From assembly GCA_029863605.1 (NCBI GenBank), contig JAOTVB010000021.1, positions 1-62,083 of the forward strand: a stretch of 62,083 nt of DNA, written 5' to 3'. Below the pieces are notes generated by a model. That model had not been told where the DNA came from. It saw only the letters and a list, made by a program, of their open reading frames with translations, and searched no databases. This document shows positions 26,451-34,951 of the stretch, piece after piece (the first letter of the stretch is position 1; the number at the start of each line of letters is the position of its first letter). A program made the position numbers and the translations under genes. This DNA is from Myxococcales bacterium. GTDB taxonomy: Bacteria > Myxococcota_A > Polyangia > Polyangiales > Houyiibacteriaceae.

Positions 26451-27872
26451 TCAGGGGTTGACGGCGGCTTCGCAGGCAACCTCGTCGAAGTCGGCACCTG
26501 GCGTGCAGGGAACGAAGGGGCCCTCGCCTGTTTCTTCGAAGTGGCTCTGGAGTGGTTCGTCGCTGAGGAGATGGATCGCGTAGTCGTGAATCGTCATCTC
26601 GCCTTCATCCGTGTCGATCTCGGTGCCATCCCAGGCGAGCCCCGCAAAGTCTACGAGAAGATCGCCGAGGGGGTTCTCCTCGAGGCCCGGGATGGTTACA
26701 CAGTGACTGCTATTGGTTTGCCGCCAGAACGGGATGAAGTAGCCTAGGTTATCGCGGCTGTCGTATTGATTGACGAGCAGAGCAGTATCGTCCCACCAAA
26801 GGGTGTGGATGGCGGTGCGGGCCGCCGCGACATTCTCGTCCAAGCCTACCTCACCGTCGAAGTCGAAAGGTACGATCGCCCCGCCGGCATCCAGGGTGTA
26901 GAACCGCTCATAGGAGAAGAGCGCGATGTTGTAGTCGAGCCTGAAATGGGTGGCCGCAAGACGGTCATTCGGAAACTCGTCAGCCAACACGCGGCTCAAG
27001 GCGCCGAAGTCGTCTGTGAGTTGGTCGAAGGACGGGGCGCTTTCAATGACGCGGTCGACATCCCAGGATAGCCTGATTCTTTCGTACAGCCGGCGAGATC
27101 GCGAGGTTGGCTCGTCTGCTCCCGAAGGGTAGACGGGCCCGGAATCGTCGAGCAGATATCCCTGTTCGACGCCGTTGAGGCCTGTGCGGAGGAAGTAATA
27201 GTTGCCGATCGCTCCGACCCCACCTGCACTGCAGCCGCCCACGAAAAGCTTCGACACCTTGCTGAACATTCCATTGAGCATGTCGATCATCGCGAGCACG
27301 TTGAGGTGTCCGACGTGGTGGAACTCGTTGTCCAGTTCGACGCCATTGGGATCCTCGTAGGTGATCGTCGTGGTGCCCATGTAGACATCGCCGGTGCAGT
27401 ACGGCACAAACACCTTGTTCCAATCGGCCATCGGACTCACTGCGGGATCCTGGTTGAGCAGCGGATAGACCTGGTTCACGTTGATCGCCAGCCCGCCCAA
27501 GTTCATGTGCGCGTTGGCGTAATCGTCAGGCAAACCGTTTGGATTGGCCGCCCCTCGAATCCCGCTGCCGGGACTGCAGCTCTCGAAATCCCAGCACGCT
27601 CCACCACCCATGAAGTAGAAGATCACGTTCTCGGAGTTGGTTTCGGAGAACTCGACGTAGAACGCGTACGGGCTTCCATCGCTACAGATCGCTCCCGGGG
27701 GCTCGTACTTCACCCACTCCCCGCGAACCGGAGGCTCGAAGCTACCGCCGGCGCCTCCCACTCCTCCGGTGGCACCGGAACCCCCAGTGCCGTCGGCGCT
27801 GCTGTCCGTTCCGCAGCCTGCAACGCACAAACCCAAAACCAAGCCACAACCAAGAAACCAAGGATTTTTCAT
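26451..27872 (-). CDS. Pectin acetylesterase/Notum-family lipoprotein
   Basis: A 473-residue protein with lipobox VAGC and a Gly-rich linker (GTGGSGATGGVGGAGG) typical of myxobacterial surface proteins. The esterase domain shows NVIFYFMGGGACWD (oxyanion region), the catalytic Ser in GGCSAGGVG, and a candidate His in NSSHCVTIPG near the C-terminus. Family members remove acetyl or acyl groups from polysaccharides or proteins. It is probably on the outer membrane surface. It is convergent with the SDR-like gene (80 bp gap) and divergent from the membrane protein at 27989. Confidence 0.8.
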   Translation of the reverse strand: MKNPWFLGCGLVLGLCVAGCGTDSSADGTGGSGATGGVGGAGGSFEPPVRGEWVKYEPPGAICSDGSPYAFYVEFSETNSENVIFYFMGGGACWDFESCSPGSGIRGAANPNGLPDDYANAHMNLGGLAINVNQVYPLLNQDPAVSPMADWNKVFVPYCTGDVYMGTTTITYEDPNGVELDNEFHHVGHLNVLAMIDMLNGMFSKVSKLFVGGCSAGGVGAIGNYYFLRTGLNGVEQGYLLDDSGPVYPSGADEPTSRSRRLYERIRLSWDVDRVIESAPSFDQLTDDFGALSRVLADEFPNDRLAATHFRLDYNIALFSYERFYTLDAGGAIVPFDFDGEVGLDENVAAARTAIHTLWWDDTALLVNQYDSRDNLGYFIPFWRQTNSSHCVTIPGLEENPLGDLLVDFAGLAWDGTEIDTDEGEMTIHDYAIHLLSDEPLQSHFEETGEGPFVPCTPGADFDEVACEAAVNP

Positions 27873-27887
27873 GGCGCTGACCCTATC

Positions 27888-27904
27888 ACTGAATATCGTT
27901 CAGT
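27888..27904. promoter_or_regulatory. Palindrome in divergent promoter region
   Basis: ACTGAATATCGTTCAGT has perfect 6-bp arms (ACTGAA/TTCAGT) around a 5-nt spacer. It lies 15 bp upstream of the lipoprotein start and about 85-100 bp upstream of the divergent membrane-protein start. It is an operator candidate; the regulator is unknown. Confidence 0.4.
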
Positions 27905-27988
27905 CGACCCCCGAAGGCGCCGTTTCTCGATGAAATCGAGCTGTAAATTTGTTCGATCTGGCTCGCCGGGATGGTAGGTCTTCTGACG

Positions 27989-28846
27989 ATGGAGCCCCCG
28001 GACCCGCCAGTCTTTGCGCTGACGCGACAAACCGTGACCATCGGCGATCTGGTTTCGAAAGCCTCCGGCGCCTGGCAGCGGGACGTGGGCACCTGGGTAC
28101 TCGGGGCGGTGCTCTTGCTGCTGATCGGGTTCGGCATCCCCTTTGCGCTGGGCTTGGTAGTCGGTCTTCTCGGCGCGCTTCTTTCGGGTGGCGATCCACA
28201 CCCCGCTCTCCAAGCCCTCATCACCGGCCTTCAGGTTGGGGTTCAGATCCTGCAAACCGTCATTCAAGGCGTCCTTTGGATGGGCTTCTCGGCGATGGCG
28301 ATCCACGCCCTTCACGGAAAGCCGACCCCGATCGGAGCGCTATTCAGCCAGATCAACAAGGCGGTGAAATACATCCTGCAAGTACTTGCGATTTGGATTC
28401 CGCTCATGGCGGTGTTCGCCGCGATCGGCGCGGTGGTGTTCTTCCTCTCCGCCGGATCGATCGACTTAGACATGCCACTCGAGGATGCTTTCGAGATCGC
28501 AAAACCGGGCCTATTGATTTTCTTTGTCGTGAGCATCCCGATCTATATCTACATCTTCCTGGGAATCGTTTTTGCCCAGCTCGAGCTCACCTACAACGAC
28601 AGCGCCGGTCCGATCGAGGCGGTCGTGTATTCATGGCGCATCGCTCGCGGCCGCCGCTGGCTGGTCCTGGGGGTCACGATCATTTCCGGCCTGATCGCTT
28701 TCGGCTCGATGCTGCTCTGCGGAATCGGGTTCTTGTTCGGTGGACCGCTGGCCACCCTCATTCTGGCAGCGCTCTATTTGGCCCTTCGAAGCGGCGCGGA
28801 CGTTCCGCCACCCGACACAGGATCCACCCTCGGCCGAGCTTATTAG
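27989..28846 (+). CDS. Polytopic membrane protein of unknown function
   Basis: About 285 residues, starting at ATG 27989 (an upstream ATG at 27971 is possible). Five to six hydrophobic segments are visible: WVLGAVLLLLIGFGIPFALGLVV..., VLWMGFSAMAIHAL, VLAIWIPLMAVFAAIGAVVFFL, GLLIFFVVSIPIYIYIFLGIVF, and WLVLGVTIISGLIAFGSMLL.... The layout resembles the YesL/DUF975-like group of small integral membrane proteins, without strong support. The 3' end overlaps the convergent aldolase gene by 4 bp. Confidence 0.65.
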   Translation: MEPPDPPVFALTRQTVTIGDLVSKASGAWQRDVGTWVLGAVLLLLIGFGIPFALGLVVGLLGALLSGGDPHPALQALITGLQVGVQILQTVIQGVLWMGFSAMAIHALHGKPTPIGALFSQINKAVKYILQVLAIWIPLMAVFAAIGAVVFFLSAGSIDLDMPLEDAFEIAKPGLLIFFVVSIPIYIYIFLGIVFAQLELTYNDSAGPIEAVVYSWRIARGRRWLVLGVTIISGLIAFGSMLLCGIGFLFGGPLATLILAALYLALRSGADVPPPDTGSTLGRAY

Positions 28847-30876
28847 CGGGGTGCAGCCGCGATGTTTCCACCGTCGACCGTAACGACACATCCCGTCGTG
28901 CTCGGCGCGAGGGCCAAGTTGAGAAACGCTTCGGCCACGTCCTCTGCCATGACCTCACGATGGAGTAGATTCGACCGGTAGTACGCGTCTGCATCGAGAC
29001 CACGGGCTGCTGCGCGGCGCGCGACGTCCTCGGAGGCGAGCAATCCGGTTCGAATGCGGTCGGCGTTCACGGCGTTGCTCCGCACTCCGATGCTGCCCCC
29101 CTCGATCGCGTATTGCTTCATCAAAGCAACGACGGCCGCCTTGGGGATCGCATACGGGCCAAAGCCTTTGCCAGGATTGAACGCCGCTTTGGAGGCATTG
29201 AAGAGAAGAAAGCCGCCCATCCCCTGGGTGCGCATCACCCGCAGCGCCGATGACGCGAGGTACTGATGCGAAAAGAAGTTCACCTCGAAACTTTGCTTCA
29301 AATCGTCGGTGCTGATCTGGTCGATCGCGCCTTGTGGAGCAATACCGGCGTTCGACACGACGCCGTCGAGCCCACCGAATACGCGAATGCAGCGTTCTAC
29401 GCTATTTCGGACGGCAGACTCGTTCGACACGTCGACGACTTCGCAGCGCGCCCCAAGCGGCTTCGCGACTCCGACGAGTGCGTCTTCGTCTCGGTCTGTG
29501 AGGTAAAGTGACGCGCCGGCATCCGCAAAAGCCCGAGCGCAAGCGGCGCCGATGCCCCTGCCTGCCCCCGAGACGTACACCACGCGACCCTGCAAGGGCT
29601 TGGGTTGCGATTTTCCGAGCTTTGCCTGCTCCAGCGACCAGTATTCCATATCGAAGAGATCGGCCGTTGGCAGCGCTTCGTACCGGCCTATCGCCTCGGC
29701 GGTTTCGATCACCCCGAGAGTGTGCTCGTAGACGTCGCCCGCAATCGCCGCCGCCTTCTCCGTCGAGCCTACCGAAATCAGGCCGACACCCGGAACGAGG
29801 ACGACTCTCGGATCGGGATCGAGCTGTACCACGTTGCGTCCCTTGGCGCTCGACTCGCGCATGACGTAAGCGCGATACTCTTCGCGATAGACCTGAAGCC
29901 TCTCGTCGACGTGCGATGCTATCTTCGACGGGTCCATCTTGGAGGACAGATCCAAGAGCAGGGGCACACGCTTGGTTCGAATCACATGGTCGGGGGTGAC
30001 TGGCCCACGCTGGGTAATCGCGTCGAGATCCGGGCGAGCCAGGAACCGCTTGATCGTGTCGTTGTACCGGAGGTTCAAGACGTAGTGCCTCTCACCCTCC
30101 CCGAGCTTTCCCCGCAAGATGGGTGCGATGGTCGCGTAATCGATGTCGTCCCTGGGAACCCGATCCAACTTCACCTTCGTGGCAGCGGTCCGCCCGAAAC
30201 GCTCGGCTTTTTCCACCGCGGCGATGTGCCTCTCGTAGCTTTCCTTTGCCGTTTGACCAAACGTGAACAGCCCGTGTCGAAGCAACAGAAGACCTTCTGC
30301 CTCGGGATTTCGCTCGTAGGTTTCCGCCGCAAGCTTGGCCAGCGCGTGACCTGGCTTGATGTACGGGACGATCGCCAAGGTGTCGCCAAAGACGGCCCGG
30401 CAGACATCGTCGGCGTTGGGCTGGTCGACGAGCGCGAGGATCGCATCTGCGTGCGAGTGGTCGATGAACTTGTGGGGGAGGAAAGCATGGAGAAGCGTTT
30501 CGACCGAAGGATTCGGTGAGCTGGAGTCAATCAGCCGCGTCCGCTGTGCGTTCACCATCTCTTCGTCGGAAAGGGCGTCACGGTCACGTAGGGCGCCGAG
30601 ACTCTCGAGGCGAACTGCAGGAAGCCCGGGAGGCTCGATACCACCGAGGTCCCAACCGCTACCCTTGACACAAAGGACCGTGACATCGCGCCCCGTGTCG
30701 TCGGGTATCGTGGTCTTGACCGACGTGTTGCCACCGCCGTGCAAGACGAGCGCCGGGTCCTGCCCGATCAGACGCGACGTGTAGACGCGCAGCGCAATGT
30801 CTTCGTTGACGGCGGGGTCTTCCCGATAGCGTTCGATCGTCGCTCGAGCGTCTGCGTCCGACCATCGGCTTTCCAC
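28843..30876 (-). CDS. Bifunctional class II aldolase / short-chain dehydrogenase
   Basis: About 677 residues with two enzymes in one chain. The N-terminal 400 residues are a class II aldolase (VLHGGGNTSVK, FIDHSHADAILAL zinc-His region, LLRHGLFTFGQTAKE). The C-terminal 250 residues are a classical SDR (VVYVSGAGRGIGAACARAFA, GVVSNAGIAP, and YAIPK as YxxxK). This architecture is known as rhamnulose-1-phosphate aldolase/lactaldehyde dehydrogenase and acts in deoxyhexose use. The GTG at 30876 has GGAGG eight bases upstream on the minus strand and is preferred to the longer frame. Confidence 0.87.
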   Translation of the reverse strand: MESRWSDADARATIERYREDPAVNEDIALRVYTSRLIGQDPALVLHGGGNTSVKTTIPDDTGRDVTVLCVKGSGWDLGGIEPPGLPAVRLESLGALRDRDALSDEEMVNAQRTRLIDSSSPNPSVETLLHAFLPHKFIDHSHADAILALVDQPNADDVCRAVFGDTLAIVPYIKPGHALAKLAAETYERNPEAEGLLLLRHGLFTFGQTAKESYERHIAAVEKAERFGRTAATKVKLDRVPRDDIDYATIAPILRGKLGEGERHYVLNLRYNDTIKRFLARPDLDAITQRGPVTPDHVIRTKRVPLLLDLSSKMDPSKIASHVDERLQVYREEYRAYVMRESSAKGRNVVQLDPDPRVVLVPGVGLISVGSTEKAAAIAGDVYEHTLGVIETAEAIGRYEALPTADLFDMEYWSLEQAKLGKSQPKPLQGRVVYVSGAGRGIGAACARAFADAGASLYLTDRDEDALVGVAKPLGARCEVVDVSNESAVRNSVERCIRVFGGLDGVVSNAGIAPQGAIDQISTDDLKQSFEVNFFSHQYLASSALRVMRTQGMGGFLLFNASKAAFNPGKGFGPYAIPKAAVVALMKQYAIEGGSIGVRSNAVNADRIRTGLLASEDVARRAAARGLDADAYYRSNLLHREVMAEDVAEAFLNLALAPSTTGCVVTVDGGNIAAAPR

Positions 30877-30923
30877 GTTGCTTGCCTCCGTTGCGCGACC
30901 GGAGCCTATCACGCGCGAATGTC

Positions 30924-30965
30924 CCTAAAAAGGGACAGCCCCCGCGATCTTCTCGCTGCGGGGGC
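30924..30965 (-). terminator. Rho-independent terminator of tRNA-Phe
   Basis: On the minus strand, GCCCCCGC (from 30965 to 30958) pairs with GCGGGGGC (30945 to 30938) across a 12-nt loop, and a run of five T (30931-30927 as A on plus) follows. It lies 16 bp after the tRNA. The adjoining GTCCCTAAAAAGGGAC (30921-30936) is itself a perfect 6-bp hairpin. Confidence 0.7.
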
Positions 30966-30980
30966 CTCGCTTCCGAGCGG

Positions 30981-31053
30981 TGCCCAGACCTGGAATCGAA
31001 CCAGGGACACGAGGATTTTCAGTCCACTGCTCTACCAACTGAGCTATCTGGGC
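30981..31053 (-). tRNA. tRNA-Phe (anticodon GAA)
   Basis: A 73-nt cloverleaf. The acceptor stem GCCCAGA/TCTGGGC is perfect. The D-arm GCTCAGTTGGTAGAGC, an anticodon loop reading CTGAAAA (GAA) and the T-arm with GGTTCGATTCC are all visible. The discriminator is A. The CCA tail is not encoded (the next bases are CCG), so it must be added. Confidence 0.95.
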
Positions 31054-31141
31054 CCGAAAAGCAGGCGCGGAGCCTAGCCGCCGTCCGTGACGTGTCAAGC
31101 GCGAGAGAAAACTTGCATTCCGGTAGCCCTTCAGGATTACA

Positions 31142-32551
31142 ATGAAGACTGGATGGTGTAGGAGCTGGATGGCGAGCCCTGTGGATGATCGCGGCGTCGA
31201 AGGATTCCTTCGACTCTTGAACAAGGGCGCGGGTAGCCCCCGTGCCAAGTCCGAAGCCCTTGAGGCGATGGTGGCACGTGACGTGTGGCTCGCCACTTGG
31301 GAGCCGCGTGCCGAAGGCTTCCGAACGCTGATCAACGGCAACGGCGAAGAGGCCCTGGCTGTATTCAGCTCGGAAAGCGAATTGATGAGAGCGGCAGGCC
31401 AATTCGGCTGGCTTGACTCGGACGGCGGTCTGGCAACACACGAGAGTGCGGGCGGGGACATTTTGAGGCACGCGTGGACTCGCGAGTACGCGTTCGTCGT
31501 GGTCGACATCGCGGCGGCTCATTCGCTCGAGTACGACCGTGAGGAGCTCCGGGTCGCGCTACGCGAGATGGACGCCACGGGGCCGTTCCGCACTTCGCGG
31601 CCGCCCGCGCCGAATTCCGAGGTGCCCGCACCGCTGAGCTCCTTCCCGCCCCCGGTCGAGAAGCCTTCCGAACAGATCTCGACGATGTACAGCCTGGCAC
31701 CGTCGCACGCCGAAAAGCTCATCGGCTTGAGCGATCGGCCGACCAAAACGCGCGAGTTTCCCGACGAGAGCGAACCACCCACGAAACCGCATCGCAAACC
31801 GGCCGGGCACTCACGGAATCCGATCACCGGCAACCGACCGAGCTCGCGCCCCGACGCCAAGTCGGGTAGCAACCCGCCGCCGAAGATCGAGGAGATCGTG
31901 GCAGAATCCGCGAAGTTCGATGTCGCAGGAACATACGGTGCCGCCAGCATCGTTCCACCGACTAAGCCGAAAGCGCCAGCCGCTGGCGCGCCGTCGCGCG
32001 CGTCGAGGCCCGCGTCTGAAGCGGCGCCGAGGCTCAACTCCGATGCACCCACCGCGCCGGCGGCACGTGCGTCCGACTTGGTGCCACCGGGCAAGCTCGG
32101 GAAACCCCCTGTCGCCCCGATCGGCCAGGGTCGTGTCAACCCTCCACCGCCCGTCGAGAAGTCACCGCCCGACAAGGAAGCCCAACGTCCGTCACCTGTC
32201 GCGGCATCTGCGATCGGCGATGCCATCGAGCTCGTGCAGTTGCAGTACCCGCCGGACGAAGAGCTGATGGAAACCTTCCGCGTCGTGCTGCGCCGCTACC
32301 CCGAGGTGGAGTGGGCCTCGTACTGCAAGGTGGGGCATCCGGGGGGTGACCCGAGCCCAGCGATCGGCCTCCGCGTCATGGACACGTATCGCGAAAACGT
32401 GACGGCCATCATCAAGGAGCTCTCGGATGTGGGCCGGGCTCGCAACGCAGAGATCGATGTTTTGCTGATCGACGGCCACGACCTGCTCCGCAAGGCCCGT
32501 GAGCGCGCGTTCGTGTTCTTCCCCTGGAAGCCCAAGCCCTTGGGCAGTTGA
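31142..32551 (+). CDS. SseB-domain protein with long Pro/Ala-rich linker
   Basis: A 469-residue protein. The N-terminal 115 residues resemble the SseB N-terminal domain (DVWLATWEP, FRTLINGNGEEALAVFSSESEL). The last 105 residues resemble the SseB C-terminal domain (VQLQYPPDEELMETFRVVL, VEWASYCKVG, IGLRVMDTYRENVTAIIKEL, AEIDVLLIDGHDLL). Between them lies a disordered Pro/Ala/Ser/Lys-rich linker of about 220 residues. SseB-like proteins are poorly understood and occur in several regulatory and secretion settings. A second in-frame ATG (MASPVDD) at 31169 could be the start. Confidence 0.6.
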   Translation: MKTGWCRSWMASPVDDRGVEGFLRLLNKGAGSPRAKSEALEAMVARDVWLATWEPRAEGFRTLINGNGEEALAVFSSESELMRAAGQFGWLDSDGGLATHESAGGDILRHAWTREYAFVVVDIAAAHSLEYDREELRVALREMDATGPFRTSRPPAPNSEVPAPLSSFPPPVEKPSEQISTMYSLAPSHAEKLIGLSDRPTKTREFPDESEPPTKPHRKPAGHSRNPITGNRPSSRPDAKSGSNPPPKIEEIVAESAKFDVAGTYGAASIVPPTKPKAPAAGAPSRASRPASEAAPRLNSDAPTAPAARASDLVPPGKLGKPPVAPIGQGRVNPPPPVEKSPPDKEAQRPSPVAASAIGDAIELVQLQYPPDEELMETFRVVLRRYPEVEWASYCKVGHPGGDPSPAIGLRVMDTYRENVTAIIKELSDVGRARNAEIDVLLIDGHDLLRKARERAFVFFPWKPKPLGS

Positions 32552-32583
32552 CGGCGGCACCGGCTGGGCGCTAGCCCGTCCTG

Positions 32584-33897
32584 GTGACCCTCGGTGATGC
32601 ACCGCCTGCCGTCCGAAGCCCCATCCCAGCCAATGCTGGCCAGGCATGGGTGGAGCGGTTGGCCGCGAGCGAATGCCCAGCGCTGACGACCCGTCGCAAG
32701 CGAAGAGCGGAGCGCACGGGGGCAAATCACGATCCGATCGTATGGGTCGAGGCCCAAGGAAGCAATGTGGTCGACGCCGATGGGAACAGGTATGTAGACC
32801 TCACGTCGGGCTTCGGAGTCGCGTTCATCGGTCACCGACACCCGACTGTGGTCGAGGCCATCAAGAAACAGGCCGATGTGCTCCTGCACACGCTCGGCGA
32901 CCTCTACCCGTCCTCAGTGAAGATCGAGCTTCTCGAAAGGCTGTGCGCTCTGTCGCCTTGGCCCCAAGCGCGCGCGATGCTGTCGCTGAGCGGCGCCGAT
33001 GCGGTGACAGCAGCATTGAAGACCGCAGTGATGGCGACTGGGCGACCGGGGATCGTGGCTTTCCAGGGCGGCTATCATGGCTTGTCGTACGGGCCTTTGG
33101 CGGTATCGGGTTTCGCTGAGCGCTTCCGCGCACCGTTCGTTCGACAGTTGAATTCACACGTGCGCTTCGTGCGGTGGCCAGATACCGACGACGTCGATCG
33201 CGCACTCCGCAGCCTGCCGGACGACTGGAGCGAGATCGGGGCTCTGATCGTCGAACCGGTACAAGGGAGAGCCGGGGTGCGGGTGCCACCGCCAGCATTT
33301 CTGAACGAGCTCGGCGAGAGATGTAGGCGGCAGGGGGCCGTATTGATCGCAGACGAGATCTTCACCGGGCTCGGTCGGTGCGGAGCGTGGTGGCGGTCGG
33401 TGCGGGAAGAGCTCGACCCTGACGTCATCTGTGTTGGGAAGGCGCTCGGGGGCGGGTTGCCGGTGAGCGCCTGCATCGCTCGCGAAGAGGTGATGCGTGC
33501 CTGGGGCGACCCCGAGCGTGAAGCCATCCATACCGGCACTTTCTATGGCGATCCGCTCGGCGCAGCAGCCGCTCTTGCGACGCTCGACGTGATCGAAAAA
33601 CAGGGTTTGGTCGCGCTATCCGAAGAGCGAGGCGCTGCGTTCGCGCGATCACTCGAACAGGCGTCCCTTCAGGGGGTTTCCGAGATTCGGCATGCCGGCA
33701 CGATGCTCGGCCTTCAACTCGACGCGGAGCTTGGTGCCCTGCGGGTGACCCGGGCACTTCTCGAGCGTGGGTACCTGGTGCTTCCGGCCGGAGAACATGC
33801 CGATGTCCTTCAGCTGGTGCCTCCGGTCACTCTGCGCCAGTCGCAATTCGACGGCTTCGTAGACGTGCTCGGACGAGTGCTGGAGACGACACTGTGA
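32584..33897 (+). CDS. Class III PLP-dependent aminotransferase
   Basis: A 437-residue enzyme of the acetylornithine/4-aminobutyrate aminotransferase family. Features: GNRYVDLTSGFGVAFIGHRHP, FQGGYHGLSYG, GALIVEPVQGRAG, the PLP-Asp in LIADEIFTGLGR, and the Schiff-base Lys in CVGKALGGGLPVS. Class III enzymes transfer amino groups to and from omega-amines or aldehydes. The start is GTG at 32584. It overlaps the LuxE-like gene by 4 bp, so it belongs to a coupled three-gene operon with LuxE- and LuxC-like proteins. Confidence 0.9.
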   Translation: MTLGDAPPAVRSPIPANAGQAWVERLAASECPALTTRRKRRAERTGANHDPIVWVEAQGSNVVDADGNRYVDLTSGFGVAFIGHRHPTVVEAIKKQADVLLHTLGDLYPSSVKIELLERLCALSPWPQARAMLSLSGADAVTAALKTAVMATGRPGIVAFQGGYHGLSYGPLAVSGFAERFRAPFVRQLNSHVRFVRWPDTDDVDRALRSLPDDWSEIGALIVEPVQGRAGVRVPPPAFLNELGERCRRQGAVLIADEIFTGLGRCGAWWRSVREELDPDVICVGKALGGGLPVSACIAREEVMRAWGDPEREAIHTGTFYGDPLGAAAALATLDVIEKQGLVALSEERGAAFARSLEQASLQGVSEIRHAGTMLGLQLDAELGALRVTRALLERGYLVLPAGEHADVLQLVPPVTLRQSQFDGFVDVLGRVLETTL

Positions 33898-34949
33898 GGG
33901 TTCGGAGACAGCTCGAGCGGCGCGTCCGAGCGCTCATCGCCGACCCTGGCACGCGCAAGGACGCGGTGCGGGATCTATTGATTGGGGAGATCGCGGCGTG
34001 GCAGTCCGCACGCATCCCCGAGTATGGTCGCTTGCATCGCGACGGCGCCTGGCCGCCTGCCTTGCCCACAGACGTGTTTCGCGTTCGGCGAATCGCCTCG
34101 CACCCGCTCAAAGAGGATGCGCGCGTCTTTCGAAGCTCGGGCACGACCTCGTCGAACCGAAGCGCACACGTCTTCAAGGACCTCGGCCTTTACGACGCTG
34201 CGGCAAGGGCAGCCGCAAAATATATGCTGTTCCCCGACGTCGAGCGGATGCGCTTGGTCTTCTTGGCGCCTCACGAAGAAGAGGCCCCGCACTCTTCACT
34301 GAGCTACATGCTGACGCGGTTTGCCCAGTGGTTCGGATCGGAGCACACCTGGGTCTGGCACGACGGCGGACTCGACATCGAGCGCCTCGAAACCACGCTG
34401 GTCCAGGCAGTCGCCGACGGTCAGGCGGTCGCACTACTCGGTACGTCGTTCGCGTTCGTGCACGCCGAAGATGGCCTCGGGGACTCGAGCATCCCGCTCC
34501 CGGTGGGAAGCCGGATCATGCAGACCGGGGGCTACAAGGGCCGTTCACGTGAAGTCAGACCGGCCGAGCTTCGCCGCGCGATGAGCCGGCGCTATGGGGT
34601 CCCAGAACCCTGGATCGTTGCGGAATACGGCATGACCGAGCTCAGCTCCCAGATGTACGAAACCACCTTGCGCGACGATCTGACCGGTATTTCATCCCCG
34701 CGGCGCCTTTGGATCCCGCCATGGGTGCGCGCAACACCGGTCGACCCAGACACGTTGCAGCCCGTTCAGGGCGACGCTTGCGGCGTCCTGCGGATCGACG
34801 ACTGCGCGAGCTTGGATTCGGTATGCTGTATTCAATCCGCGGATCTCGCGACACGAGTCGAGGACGGGATCGTCGTCGAGGGCCGTGCACCCGGTGCCGC
34901 GCCGCGCGGCTGCTCACTGGCAGCAGACGAGGCCCTGGGAGTCAGCTGA
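33894..34949 (+). CDS. LuxE-like acyl-protein synthetase
   Basis: A 351-residue ATP-dependent acyl-activating protein of the LuxE family. Residues VFRSSGTTSSNRSAHVF form the P-loop-like adenylation motif. Later are GGYKGRSREV and WIVAEYGMTELSSQMY, as in LuxE and related AMP-forming ligases. In bioluminescent bacteria LuxE activates a fatty acid with ATP and passes the acyl group to LuxC. Start GTG 33894 overlaps the aminotransferase stop (GTGA). No LuxA/LuxB luciferase or LuxD thioesterase gene is nearby. Confidence 0.85.
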   Translation: MRVRRQLERRVRALIADPGTRKDAVRDLLIGEIAAWQSARIPEYGRLHRDGAWPPALPTDVFRVRRIASHPLKEDARVFRSSGTTSSNRSAHVFKDLGLYDAAARAAAKYMLFPDVERMRLVFLAPHEEEAPHSSLSYMLTRFAQWFGSEHTWVWHDGGLDIERLETTLVQAVADGQAVALLGTSFAFVHAEDGLGDSSIPLPVGSRIMQTGGYKGRSREVRPAELRRAMSRRYGVPEPWIVAEYGMTELSSQMYETTLRDDLTGISSPRRLWIPPWVRATPVDPDTLQPVQGDACGVLRIDDCASLDSVCCIQSADLATRVEDGIVVEGRAPGAAPRGCSLAADEALGVS

Positions 34950-34951
34950 TC

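Noticed and set aside
30921..30936. GTCCCTAAAAAGGGAC palindrome as a regulatory operator
   Set aside because: It lies at the end of the tRNA-Phe transcript and is better explained as part of the terminator region.
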